Positions 1 to 8,400 of a stretch of 64,000 nt of DNA are shown here, one piece after another. Position numbers and translations under genes: made by a program. The stretch's first letter is position 1. Every line of letters starts with the position of its first letter. The stretch covers positions 1 through 64,000 of the forward strand of contig JAUYJL010000008.1 in NCBI GenBank assembly GCA_030688025.1. The letters are read 5' to 3'. The notes below the pieces were generated by a model. The model did no database searches. It was given only the letters and a program-made list of their open reading frames with translations, and was not told the DNA's origin. The stretch is from Candidatus Peregrinibacteria bacterium. GTDB taxonomy: Bacteria; Patescibacteriota; Gracilibacteria; UBA1369; LOWO2-01-FULL-3.

Positions 1-131
1 AAAAACTCAGGTGCCAAATGCACAAAAACTTACTTTTATAAATAAGGGAGTTTCCCTAGTCTGGTATTAAAGCTAAAAAAATCCACCATTCTGTGCTAAT
101 CTTTACGTAAGATATTCATTAGCAAAGATCC

Positions 132-1625
132 ATGAAACGCATTCTTATAATTGGAAATTCGCCATTGCCGGAGGAAAATACGAAGTCGAGGCCGGCGGCG
201 GGCTTAAGGACTTGGCAGTTTTTGAAACCACTGACGCGTGAAGGTGGGACTATGTCTGCGGGGGCGGATCGTGCGTTTTCGGCTGTAAAAAGACACGGAT
301 TTATCGTCAAATTTGTTAGCGTGGCGATGCCGGAATGTTATGATGGCGAAGTTTTGTATAAAGAGACCGCTCTTTCTGAGAAATATGCGGAGATTTTGAT
401 TTCAAAAGATGATCCTCATATTTTAAAAACTTTGCAGGGCGTGTGTGATGAATTTTCACCGGATGCTGTAATTGGCGTAAACACCTATCCTTCTTTTTTG
501 GCTTCGGGCCTTCGATTTTCGGCGCCGTTTTGGGCGGACTTGAACGGCTGGGCAATGGCGGAAGCACAGGCGCAAGCCTACAAAATGGATAGTGATGACT
601 ACCTCGACCATTATTACAATATGGAGAGAAGTATCGTGTCTCGGGCGGACAAAATTTCCGTGGTTTCAAAACCACAAGAACACGCTTTGTACGGCGAACT
701 TGCGGCATTTGGAAGAATGGGGAAAGATAGTTTTGGATATAAATTTGTCGAACATATTCCAAATGGCACGGAATGGTTCGAAGGCGAAAAAGGGCTAAAT
801 GATGAGGTTCCTTCGGGGTTGGAAAAAGTTTTGGGACGCGTTCCTAAAGATGCTTTTTTCATGCTTTGGATGGGCGGATATAATACTTGGGTCGATGAAA
901 TTACATTATTCAAGGGCGTCTGCGAGGCGATGCAAAAATGTGAAAAATTGTATTTTGTGTCTACTGGAGGCGAAATTTCGGGACTTGATAATAAAACTTT
1001 TGCGAAATTTAAGGAGTTGATTGAAAAATCGGAATTCCGAGGCAGGTTTGTGTTTTTGGGATGGGTTGATACTGCAGATATTCCTTACATTTACAGACGC
1101 GCGCATTTGGGACTCAACGTGGATCGAAAGTGCGCGGAAACGTTTTTTGGCGCAAGAAATAGACTAAATGAAATGATGAAATTTGGCTTACCTATAGTCA
1201 CAACGCTTGGCAGTGAAATCGCGAGAGAATGCACCGAATATGGTGCCGGCCTCGGTGTTCGCAGTGGTAATCATGAGGAACTTGCGAGTGCGATTTCGAC
1301 AATTTATCGCGAGTGGTATAACGGCGGACGAGATAGCGCGCGACTACGTGAATATGGACTGCGCGGCCGAGAATATACAGAAAAATTCTGTCTATATGAG
1401 GTAGTTTGCGAGCCTGTTTTGAAATGGCTTGAAAATCCAAGACCTGCGCCGGATAGAGGTGGCGTTTCAGGTGGTGGCCGTGGGTTTGGCGGACTCGGTA
1501 GTGGAGTTTTTGGCCTACTTAAGCGGTTTTTGCGTGCTTTGAAAAGTGGAGTTCGTTACCTGAAACAAAACGGCATTAAGAAATTTTCAAAGAAGGCTTG
1601 GCAGAAGTTTTTGGGGAAGTTTTAA
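132..1625 (+). CDS. Glycosyltransferase, GT4/GT1-like
   Basis: A 497-residue protein with the two-lobed layout of GT-B glycosyltransferases. The N-terminal lobe starts MKRILIIGNSPLP. The C-terminal lobe has FLGWVDTADIPYIYRRAHLG (about residues 313-332) followed by NRLNEMMKFGLPIVTT and GLGVRSGNHEELA, the usual acceptor-donor end of group 1 glycosyltransferases. The last ~70 residues are a Gly-rich linker and a Lys/Arg-rich tail, which may bind the inner face of the membrane (inference). It probably transfers an activated sugar onto a surface glycan; the sugar cannot be read from sequence. No glycan cluster surrounds it. The 131 bases before it show no gene. Confidence 0.75.
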   Translation: MKRILIIGNSPLPEENTKSRPAAGLRTWQFLKPLTREGGTMSAGADRAFSAVKRHGFIVKFVSVAMPECYDGEVLYKETALSEKYAEILISKDDPHILKTLQGVCDEFSPDAVIGVNTYPSFLASGLRFSAPFWADLNGWAMAEAQAQAYKMDSDDYLDHYYNMERSIVSRADKISVVSKPQEHALYGELAAFGRMGKDSFGYKFVEHIPNGTEWFEGEKGLNDEVPSGLEKVLGRVPKDAFFMLWMGGYNTWVDEITLFKGVCEAMQKCEKLYFVSTGGEISGLDNKTFAKFKELIEKSEFRGRFVFLGWVDTADIPYIYRRAHLGLNVDRKCAETFFGARNRLNEMMKFGLPIVTTLGSEIARECTEYGAGLGVRSGNHEELASAISTIYREWYNGGRDSARLREYGLRGREYTEKFCLYEVVCEPVLKWLENPRPAPDRGGVSGGGRGFGGLGSGVFGLLKRFLRALKSGVRYLKQNGIKKFSKKAWQKFLGKF

Positions 1626-1722
1626 AAACGTTTTGAAATTTTATTAAAATATTTATAAAAAGTTTTTTGTTAACAAAATTGAAAAAATTTGCTAAAATGG
1701 TGACGTCTTTAATCCTTCGTGT

Positions 1723-1866
1723 ATGAAATTTAATATTGTGAAATTTTCTCATAATAAAGCTAAAAAAGCTGTCGTGAATTCTTCCAAAATTGAAGGATAT
1801 AAAGTTATACGCAATAAGAATACAAAAATAAAAATTCATAAGATTGCTGAAAGACTTTTTTCATGA
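1723..1866 (+). CDS. Small Fic antitoxin candidate (VbhA-like, class I)
   Basis: A 47-residue ORF whose TGA overlaps the ATG of the following Fic gene by 4 bases (ATGA), the coupling expected of a TA pair. It contains SSKIEG (about residues 20-25), which matches the (S/T)xxxE(G/N) inhibitory helix motif by which class I Fic antitoxins block the ATP site of their partner. The rest is short and basic (VIRNKNTKIKIHKIAERLF). Known family behaviour: a separate small antitoxin such as VbhA inhibits the AMP-transferase. The assignment rests on the motif, size and overlap; no homologue was searched. Confidence 0.6.
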   Translation: MKFNIVKFSHNKAKKAVVNSSKIEGYKVIRNKNTKIKIHKIAERLFS

Positions 1867-2558
1867 AATATTCTTCCGACGATAATTATATTTATTATCC
1901 AAACACAAGTGTTCCTGTTAATAAGCTTGTGATAAAGGATTCTGAAGAAATTGAGGAACTCGAGACTCAGTTATTTTTAAAGACATATGAACATTTTCAT
2001 GAGGATTTGAATGAAAGGACTATTTTTGATCAAGAATATTTAAAAGATTTACATGAATTTGCTTTTTCCAAACTTTATTCTTGGGCGGGGAAATACCGTG
2101 ATAAGAATATTTCAAAGGGAAATGCGGTTTTTTGCCAAGCGATTCATTTGCAAAAGCAGGCTGATAAATTATTTGCAGATTTGGAGAAAGATCATTATTT
2201 GAAAGATTTTCGGGATGAATCAACAGAAAAATTTGCAGAAAAAATCGCTTATTACATGTGTGAACTGGTAGTGCTTCATCCATTTTTTGAATTAAACGGG
2301 AGAACTATTCGTTTATTTTTTGATATGATTGCTGTTTATAATGGTTATGAATATATCGACTATGGAGATACTGGCGATAAAAAAAACAATGTTTACATTC
2401 AGGCTTCGAAATACTGCATGAGTGGCGATTGTGAGCCAATGAAAATGATTATCTTGAACGGCTTGAAGAGTGGCTTTGCCCCTGGAAATATTTTTAACGC
2501 AAATAGAGACAATTCCGGCAAAGGAATAAGTGTAGACGACGTGATTGAGTCACTTTAG
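1863..2558 (+). CDS. fic: Fic-domain AMP-transferase (toxin of Fic TA module)
   Basis: A 231-residue protein with one Fic fold. The active-site loop reads HPFFELNGRTIR (about residues 139-150), against the family consensus HPFx(D/E)GNGRxxR. The catalytic His, acidic residue, Asn and Arg are present, but the first loop glycine is leucine. Fic enzymes usually transfer AMP from ATP to a hydroxyl on a target protein such as a topoisomerase subunit. No (S/T)xxxEG helix is visible in this protein itself, consistent with the inhibitor being the overlapping 47-residue ORF upstream. An alternative is a free-standing Fic enzyme with a different modification. Confidence 0.85.
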   Translation: MKYSSDDNYIYYPNTSVPVNKLVIKDSEEIEELETQLFLKTYEHFHEDLNERTIFDQEYLKDLHEFAFSKLYSWAGKYRDKNISKGNAVFCQAIHLQKQADKLFADLEKDHYLKDFRDESTEKFAEKIAYYMCELVVLHPFFELNGRTIRLFFDMIAVYNGYEYIDYGDTGDKKNNVYIQASKYCMSGDCEPMKMIILNGLKSGFAPGNIFNANRDNSGKGISVDDVIESL

Positions 2559-2593
2559 CTTCATATAGAGAAATTACTTCACGATTATATAAA

Positions 2594-2615
2594 ATCATCC
2601 CCCGAGGATAACTTT
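2594..2615 (+). repeat. Short dispersed repeat, copy 1
   Basis: A ~21-base sequence (ATCATCC, then CGAGGATAACTTT, with an extra C) in the gap between fic and tRNA-Glu. It recurs in reverse orientation at 5383-5404, where it forms one arm of a perfect hairpin. The rest of 2559-2704 shows no gene. Confidence 0.5.
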
Positions 2616-2704
2616 GTAAAAACGTTTGATTTAGAGACTGCGCTTCGTTAAACTAAGCCTGCTCTATTTGCAGTTTACGCACTTGAGCTTATGCGAAAAA
2701 ACAT

Positions 2705-2779
2705 GGCGCCATCGTCTAGCGGCTAGGACGCCTCCTTCTCAAGGAGGAAACCGGGGTTCAATTCCCCGTAGCGCTACCA
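2705..2779 (+). tRNA. tRNA-Glu(CTC)
   Basis: 75 nt with encoded CCA. Acceptor stem 2705-2711 pairs with 2769-2775 with one C-A mismatch and a G-T end pair. The anticodon stem CCTCC/GGAGG encloses TTCTCAA, giving anticodon CTC. The T-arm is GGGGTTCAATTCCCC. The D-arm matches the tRNA-Glu pattern CGTCTAG..GGCTAGGAC. Confidence 0.93.
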
Positions 2780-2783
2780 AATT

Positions 2784-3989
2784 TTATATTTGCCACAAAT
2801 ACAATGCATTTGAATCCCGTTTTCCCGTCGGAATCTCGTAAGATGCTGTTTTCAGATCTATTTCAGGATAATTCTCGGAAAAAACCATATATTTCTTTCT
2901 ATCAAATTGCTTTGCGTTAAATTTAGCCTCAAAAGCATTTTTATCTCCTGCGATAAAGTCAACTTCATTCCCTGAAGTTGTACGCCAGAATCTGATTTCC
3001 GATTCATCATATCTTTCAATGAGTTGTCTGAAAACCGCATTTTCCATAAGTGCTCCTTTGTCCTCGCGTATAATCGGGGAATTAAGATTCCCGATAAAAA
3101 AATTTCTAAGACCCAAATCATTGAAATATACTTTTGGCATTTTAGTCAGTTCTTTACGTATATTTTTATAAAAAGGCCTCACTAAAGAAATATGAAATGA
3201 TTTCCTTAAGATATAGAAATATCTTTCCAAAGTTGCATTAGTAGCTCCTAATGTAGCGGAAATTTCTGAAAAGTTCACCAGCCCGCCTACCCCGCCCGCA
3301 AGAATTTTTATAAATTTGTAAAAAGTTTCTTCCTGCCTCACGCCTGCCTCAAAAATATCTTTTTTGACATAAGAATATCCAATTTCATTCAAAATCTCTT
3401 TTTTCTCCTGCAATGGAGCCAATACCACTTTCGGATAACCGCCGTAGATTAAAAACTCGTCATAATAATATTTAACTTTTTCTTTCTCCGTTAAGCTAAG
3501 TTTTGAAAAATTCAATTGAGATAATTTTTCTTCGTTCTTGAATCTTAAAAATTCCTTAAAAGACAATGTTCGCACCGGAAAAATTTTTTTTCTTCCCGAC
3601 AAAGAATCGTGGAATTTTTGATCCAAATAAAAAGCTGAAGATCCGGACACTAAAAGCTTGATTTTTCCCTGATACTCGTCGTATATGTATTTCAGAAAAT
3701 TCGTAGGATTTTTCAAATATTGAATTTCGTCGATGAACACAAACGTTTTTCGGCTTAGATCAAAAGTAAATATTTTAAAAAGATTTTTTGGTGATTCATT
3801 TAGTAATCCCAAAAATTCAGGGTCTTCGAGATTCAAAAAGTAAGTTATTTGATTCTCTGCATTTAAAACTTCTTGTAATTGTTTCAAAATCGTCGTTTTT
3901 CCTGATTGCCTGGCTCCGATAAAGAGCAGGAGTTCCGGGTTTTCCAACATCTTTTTGGCTTCGATTGTGATATTTCTTAAAATAGACAT
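2784..3989 (-). CDS. AAA+ ATPase with DUF4143-type C-terminus
   Basis: A 401-residue protein. Walker A is GARQSGKTT (about residues 25-33) and Walker B is FVFIDEIQYL (about 84-93), followed by sensor-like LLVSGSSAFYLD. The C-terminal half has the DUF4143/PD-(D/E)XK-like pattern WRTTSGNEVDFI. This is the widespread ATP-binding family of archaea and host-associated bacteria whose role is unknown. It stands alone, with its stop four bases past the tRNA-Glu CCA end. No motif suggests a specific substrate. Confidence 0.85.
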   Translation of the reverse strand: MSILRNITIEAKKMLENPELLLFIGARQSGKTTILKQLQEVLNAENQITYFLNLEDPEFLGLLNESPKNLFKIFTFDLSRKTFVFIDEIQYLKNPTNFLKYIYDEYQGKIKLLVSGSSAFYLDQKFHDSLSGRKKIFPVRTLSFKEFLRFKNEEKLSQLNFSKLSLTEKEKVKYYYDEFLIYGGYPKVVLAPLQEKKEILNEIGYSYVKKDIFEAGVRQEETFYKFIKILAGGVGGLVNFSEISATLGATNATLERYFYILRKSFHISLVRPFYKNIRKELTKMPKVYFNDLGLRNFFIGNLNSPIIREDKGALMENAVFRQLIERYDESEIRFWRTTSGNEVDFIAGDKNAFEAKFNAKQFDRKKYMVFSENYPEIDLKTASYEIPTGKRDSNALYLWQI

Positions 3990-4058
3990 TTGGATAATTT
4001 ACTATGTATATGTCGTATATTATCGGATAATTTGCCTTAAGTCAAGGACGTATTCAGC

Positions 4059-4391
4059 CTAATATTTTAATATCCTGAATAATCCTTCCAGCACTTTAGA
4101 TAGATCTTCTGCCGTTATTTCACCGATTTTCTTGATCAGGCGGTCTTTTGCGACGGTTCTTGCTTGGAAAGTTATTATTTCTGAATCCGAGTCTAAATTG
4201 TTTATTTTGTTTTTCTTTAATGCAACGCAACAGGCGTAATCTTTTATTTTTGAAGAGAGCGGACAGACCATGCACAAGCCCAAATTCTTATTCATCGTGT
4301 TTCCGGAAATAATTACTGCAGGACGTATTCCTCGCTGTTCTCTGCCTTTTGTCGGATTTAAATTTATTAAATATATTTCACGCTGTTTCAT
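4059..4391 (-). CDS. MazF/PemK-type mRNA interferase
   Basis: About 110 residues starting MKQREIYLINLNPTKG, with GIRPAVIISGNTMN and MVCPLSSKIK, the conserved MazF/PemK strands. The start used here (ATG at 4391) overlaps the antitoxin TGA as ATGA; an upstream ATG at 4400 is also in frame. MazF enzymes cleave mRNA at short sites and are held inactive by the co-transcribed antitoxin. The partner upstream (4388-4639) is ribbon-helix-helix-like rather than AbrB-like. Confidence 0.88.
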   Translation of the reverse strand: MKQREIYLINLNPTKGREQRGIRPAVIISGNTMNKNLGLCMVCPLSSKIKDYACCVALKKNKINNLDSDSEIITFQARTVAKDRLIKKIGEITAEDLSKVLEGLFRILKY

Positions 4392-4639
4392 ATATTCCAT
4401 TTTTTTAATTGCTCTTCGTAGTCACCGATTCCATCCTCCGCCATCTTTATTATTTCTTTGTCTTTTGCGGCTTTTTTGAAAGATTGCTCCATCTCTTTCT
4501 TTGTCACATATTCTTTGTACATCATTATTGCTTGTTCAATTACTTCTCTTTTCGTCGAACTTTTTCTTTTTGAATATGTCGTTATCCAACTCATAAGATT
4601 TGGAGATAAATTGCTTGTGAATGTTATGATTGACTTCAT
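4388..4639 (-). CDS. Ribbon-helix-helix antitoxin
   Basis: An 83-residue protein. The N-terminal strand (SIITFTSNLSPNLMSWI) plus two helices (STKREVIEQAIMMYKEYV) fits a CopG/Arc-type DNA-binding domain. The charged, helical C-terminus (KKEMEQSFKKAAKDKEIIKM) would wrap the toxin. It is translationally coupled to the MazF-like gene downstream and probably represses the promoter in the AT-rich gap at 4640-4844. Confidence 0.8.
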   Translation of the reverse strand: MKSIITFTSNLSPNLMSWITTYSKRKSSTKREVIEQAIMMYKEYVTKKEMEQSFKKAAKDKEIIKMAEDGIGDYEEQLKKWNI

Positions 4640-4702
4640 TTTAAGCGGTTATTTGATATTTATGATTCGTACATATTATATATAAATATCTCATTTTAGT
4701 CA

Positions 4703-4732
4703 ATCAGTATATTATATATTTAACATACTGAT
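4703..4732. promoter_or_regulatory. Dyad ATCAGTAT-N14-ATACTGAT
   Basis: An 8-base inverted repeat in the intergenic region between two divergent TA operons. It is a candidate autoregulatory operator for the ribbon-helix-helix/MazF operon. No binding protein can be proven from sequence. Confidence 0.45.
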
Positions 4733-4807
4733 ATTAAAAAAATATTAAATTTTCTTAAAATATATAATTTGTTAATGTTGTTTATATTGCAAATGTACTA
4801 CTTTAAG

Positions 4808-4826
4808 AGTATATTTAAAGTATACT
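4808..4826. promoter_or_regulatory. Dyad AGTATA-N7-TATACT upstream of phd
   Basis: An inverted repeat ending 18 bases before the Phd-like start, extended to 9 bases with one mismatch (AAGAGTATA against AAAAGTATA). Phd/YefM antitoxins typically bind short palindromes at their own promoters, so this is the likely operator. Confidence 0.5.
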
Positions 4827-4844
4827 TTTAAATAATCTTTTAAA

Positions 4845-5117
4845 ATGACTAAATTAATAGGAATTAAGGAATTGCAAACTAACACCAAGGGTATTCGGGA
4901 ACAAGTTGAGAAGGGTGTTAGCTTTATAGTTGTTTATCGCTCAAGGCCGATTTTTGAGATAAAGCCATTGCCTGTCGACATGGATTTTCATGAAGACTTG
5001 AAGGCTGAAAATGTTTACAACTCCACATTTCTTGCCCGCATGAAGGAAGCTCAATCTGATATTAAAAATGGTAAAGTGAAAAAATATACGACTAAAGAAT
5101 TTATAAATTCTTTGTAA
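4845..5117 (+). CDS. Phd/YefM-type antitoxin
   Basis: A 90-residue protein. The N-terminus MTKLIGIKELQTNTKGIREQ, then FIVVYRSRPIFEIKPL, is the classic Phd/YefM fold, which binds DNA as a dimer. The C-terminal tail (KKYTTKEFINSL) would bind the toxin. The stop TAA overlaps the next ATG by one base, indicating translational coupling. Confidence 0.87.
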   Translation: MTKLIGIKELQTNTKGIREQVEKGVSFIVVYRSRPIFEIKPLPVDMDFHEDLKAENVYNSTFLARMKEAQSDIKNGKVKKYTTKEFINSL

Positions 5118-5380
5118 TGATTATTGCGGAAACAAACAGATTTCGAAAATCTTTGAACTCCTTGGATAAAAGTATCAGGCAAAAGGTTAAAAAGCAGTTT
5201 AAACTTTTTTTGGAAAACCTTTTCCATCCGTCTTTGCACACTGAAAAACTTGAGCCGAAACATCGCAATATTTGGTCTTTTCGGATAGATAAAAACCATC
5301 GGGTTATATTCACTATCCAGAATAATCAAACAATTTTGTTGCTTGATATTGGGCCACACGATATTTATAAAAAGTTTTAA
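5117..5380 (+). CDS. RelE/ParE-superfamily toxin
   Basis: An 87-residue protein. NRFRKSLNSLDKSIRQKVKKQ is the N-terminal helical hairpin. LEPKHRNIWSFRIDKNHRVI and LLLDIGPHDIYKKF are the core strands and C-terminal His/Tyr/Lys cluster typical of YoeB/RelE-like ribosome-dependent RNases. It pairs with the preceding Phd-like antitoxin. Confidence 0.87.
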   Translation: MIIAETNRFRKSLNSLDKSIRQKVKKQFKLFLENLFHPSLHTEKLEPKHRNIWSFRIDKNHRVIFTIQNNQTILLLDIGPHDIYKKF

Positions 5381-5381
5381 A

Positions 5382-5420
5382 GAAAGTTATCCTCGAGGAT
5401 GATCTCAGAGGATAACTTTC
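5382..5420. terminator. Perfect 13-bp hairpin between convergent genes
   Basis: GAAAGTTATCCTC (5382-5394) pairs perfectly with GAGGATAACTTTC (5408-5420) around a 13-base loop, directly after the RelE-like stop. A second hairpin (CGTGCGAC 5430-5437 with GTCACG 5441-5446, one bulge) followed by TTTT lies next to it. It probably acts as a bidirectional terminator between the TA operon and the giant surface gene. Part of the left arm recurs at 2594-2615. Confidence 0.65.
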
Positions 5421-5448
5421 TAGAAATGCCGTGCGACTTCGTCACGTT

Positions 5449-8400
5449 TTAATTATTCAATATTCCCATTATCATAGTGATGATGTCGTCTTTGAGCATT
5501 AGTGATGCGATTTTCGCGACTTCACCTCTTGTAATGTTTTTGTTGTGACCGAATGTGCCGTCTTCATATCCGTTTACAATGCCGTTTGCGGCGGCGTACT
5601 CAACATATTTCGCGAACCAATCTTTTTTCTTTACGTCTTTGAATTTTGAATCAGCAGAAGGTTCTGCGATCGAAACGCCTGATGCCGACAAAATAATCTT
5701 CATGGCTTCCGCTCTTGTTATAGGCTTGTTTGGATTGAAAGTTTTATCGGTATATCCTGAGACAATTCCTTTGTCATAAGCGGCTTGTATAAATGCGGCG
5801 TACCATTGTGATTCTTTGACGTCTTTGAATGAGCTTATGACTGATTCTGCGTCTTGCATTGGGATATTGTACATCTTGACAACAATCTTTGTAAATTCGG
5901 CTCTCGTGATAGGCTTGTCAGGGTTGTAGTGAGATTCGTCCGCGCCTGAGACAATTCCTTTTGCATATAGATTTTCAACATAGGTTTGCGCCCAGTGTCC
6001 TGCGATATCTTTGAGCGGAGTTGATGTGGTTGCTGTGCTGGTTGAGGTATCGGCTGAAGTGTCTGCGGTTGAATCGGTGGCCTCATCGGTTGTTGTGTCT
6101 GTTGCGGTGTCGGTGGTTTTCTTTTTGCTACTGCTACCACTTCCTATTCCTACAGGTCCGCCGCCGGATGGAGCTGCTACTGCTACCGCTGATGTTGCGG
6201 CTGATATTGCGGAGGATGCCTCTGATTCTCCTGAGCCGTTTATTGCTGTTATCTTGTAATAATATGTCGTTCCTGCAGAAAGACCTGAGTCCGGGTATGT
6301 GACTGTCGCTGTCGCGGCAACAGTTGGTTCTGAACCAATGCGTGAGTATGTTCCATCTACTGTTGTACTTCTGTATATATCGTATCCTGCTGTGGCGTCA
6401 GCATCCAATGTCCAGCCGAGAGTGATTGAAGAAGTTGTTGATGCGGTGCTTGCGAGTCCGCTCGGAGCTGATGATGGAGCCGATGGATCTGTTGCCACTC
6501 CCGGTGCGAAGAGAGAGAAGTGACTCGTGAGTGCTGTTAATTTCGCTTTTGCCACTGTCGCTGTAAATTCCGCTGAAGTGTCTATTGCTGTTTCATCTGT
6601 GAGGACTGCTTCTGCCGAATCGTAATACGTTATTGTTGTGGACATAGGCACCCAATTTGAGGTGCTCTCATCCCAGTACATAATCTGTAGCATATCCGCT
6701 TCATCTTTTGTATTGATCGATGAATCCGTGGACGATGCTGTAGCTAAAAGCGTAGCTATTGTTAATTCTTGTTCTATAGTTATGCTATTGTTGAAATTTG
6801 TAATAGCATTTCCATCCGAATCTTTTGCACTCAATCCAACCGCTTGGATTCCAACGACTTTTACTCCACTTGTATTTATTTGGTTTGATGTCGGGGTAAT
6901 CGTTACTGTTCCTGAAGCCGACGATGAACCTAATGCGAGTGGTGGTACAGTCAATGCCATTCCGGAATTTGCCGTGTCGTCAACGGTACCTCCTGATGCC
7001 GGAGCCATTGGTTTTGTCTTTGGTGCGTCTGTCGCGACCGTTGTTGTCAATGTTATATCTTTTCCTGTTGTTGCTCCTGTCGTAACATCTATCGCGGCTC
7101 CGAAGGCGGCTTCCGCATATCCCGGACCTTTACCAAATATTTTCCATGTTCCTGCGCTAACAGGGAGAGTAAAGATTCCATTTGCATCCGCTTGTGTAGC
7201 GGTAAATCCTCCACCAAGTTTTTCTCCTCTTACGAATGCATTTGCCACTCCTACCGAACCGACTTTTACCGTTCCTCCAATTGTTGCTGTCGCGGCATTC
7301 ATTGTAATTATTTGAGCGGCTGGATCTGATCCGTTAATAGTTAAATTGCTTGGTTCTCTGAAATATCCCGGCTTCATTGCATTGATGAAATACGCTGTAG
7401 CCGAGTCTTGAACCTTGATTGTGAAGGTACCATCTGCCGCAGCTTTTGTTCCGAAATGCATACCATTCGACGGATTTCCGATATCAACCCATGCGTCAGG
7501 TATAATAGTGGCTAGTGTATCCTTAACTGTTCCGGTAACGGTACGGAGTGTTGGAAGAGTTACCGTAAGACCTTCGGCTCCGTCTACCGTGACTATTCCT
7601 GTCGTATTTGAATATACTGTGCCGTCAGCTCCGACAATACTCGCAAGTTCGATTTGTCCCACTCCCTTGACCTGGATATTCACTTTGTAATCTCCATCCG
7701 GTAATGAAACCGTTGTGGTTGTTTTATTTTCCACTTTGCTCATGCTATTTATTCCGGTCGAAGATTTTAATTCAACGAATGCTTCCACTGGTGCGGACGT
7801 GAAGGTAAGAGTTACTGTTCTTGAGGCACCTATAGTAAAGTTTTGAGGTTTATTTTCCGTGACATTAACTGTCACTGGTGGGCTGTCTCCTTGTCCCGGG
7901 TAATGTGTTTTCATTGTATATCCTGATCCTGATTTCACATTTAGGGTGTATGTTCCATCTACTCCCGTAATTGCTTCGTTGTATGTTCCATTGCCCATGA
8001 TTTTCACAAATATTCCCTGAGTTGCGGTTCCTCCTACCGTTACTGTTCCGGAAACTGTATAAAACGTTCCCGTACCCGAAGGGGCAAAATCTATATTGCC
8101 GGCGTTTTCTGTGGAAACCACTACTGTTTGTTCTGTAAGGTTACCGTACCCTGGTAAGAATGCTCCGACGCTATATGTTCCCGGAGAAACATATAGAGTG
8201 TAGGTTCCAGCATTGCCTGTACTTGCATTTGCGTGTCCAGGTCCGTCTGTTCTATATGCGTAAACACCTGCTCCTTGTACTGTAGTCGTTCCGTCTGTTA
8301 TTTTTCCTGAAATTGTATAATCCGGTTTTGCAAGTTTTATTACAAATGTCGATAAAGCTGTGGCAGGTGATATTCCTGTAGCCGATGAGTTTATAAACAA

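Noticed and set aside
6638..7315. Long plus-strand open frame opposite the giant surface gene (and similar ones over 5.5-14 kb)
   Set aside because: They are shadows: low-complexity Val/Pro/Ser translations, no start signals, and the minus-strand frame has clear domains throughout.
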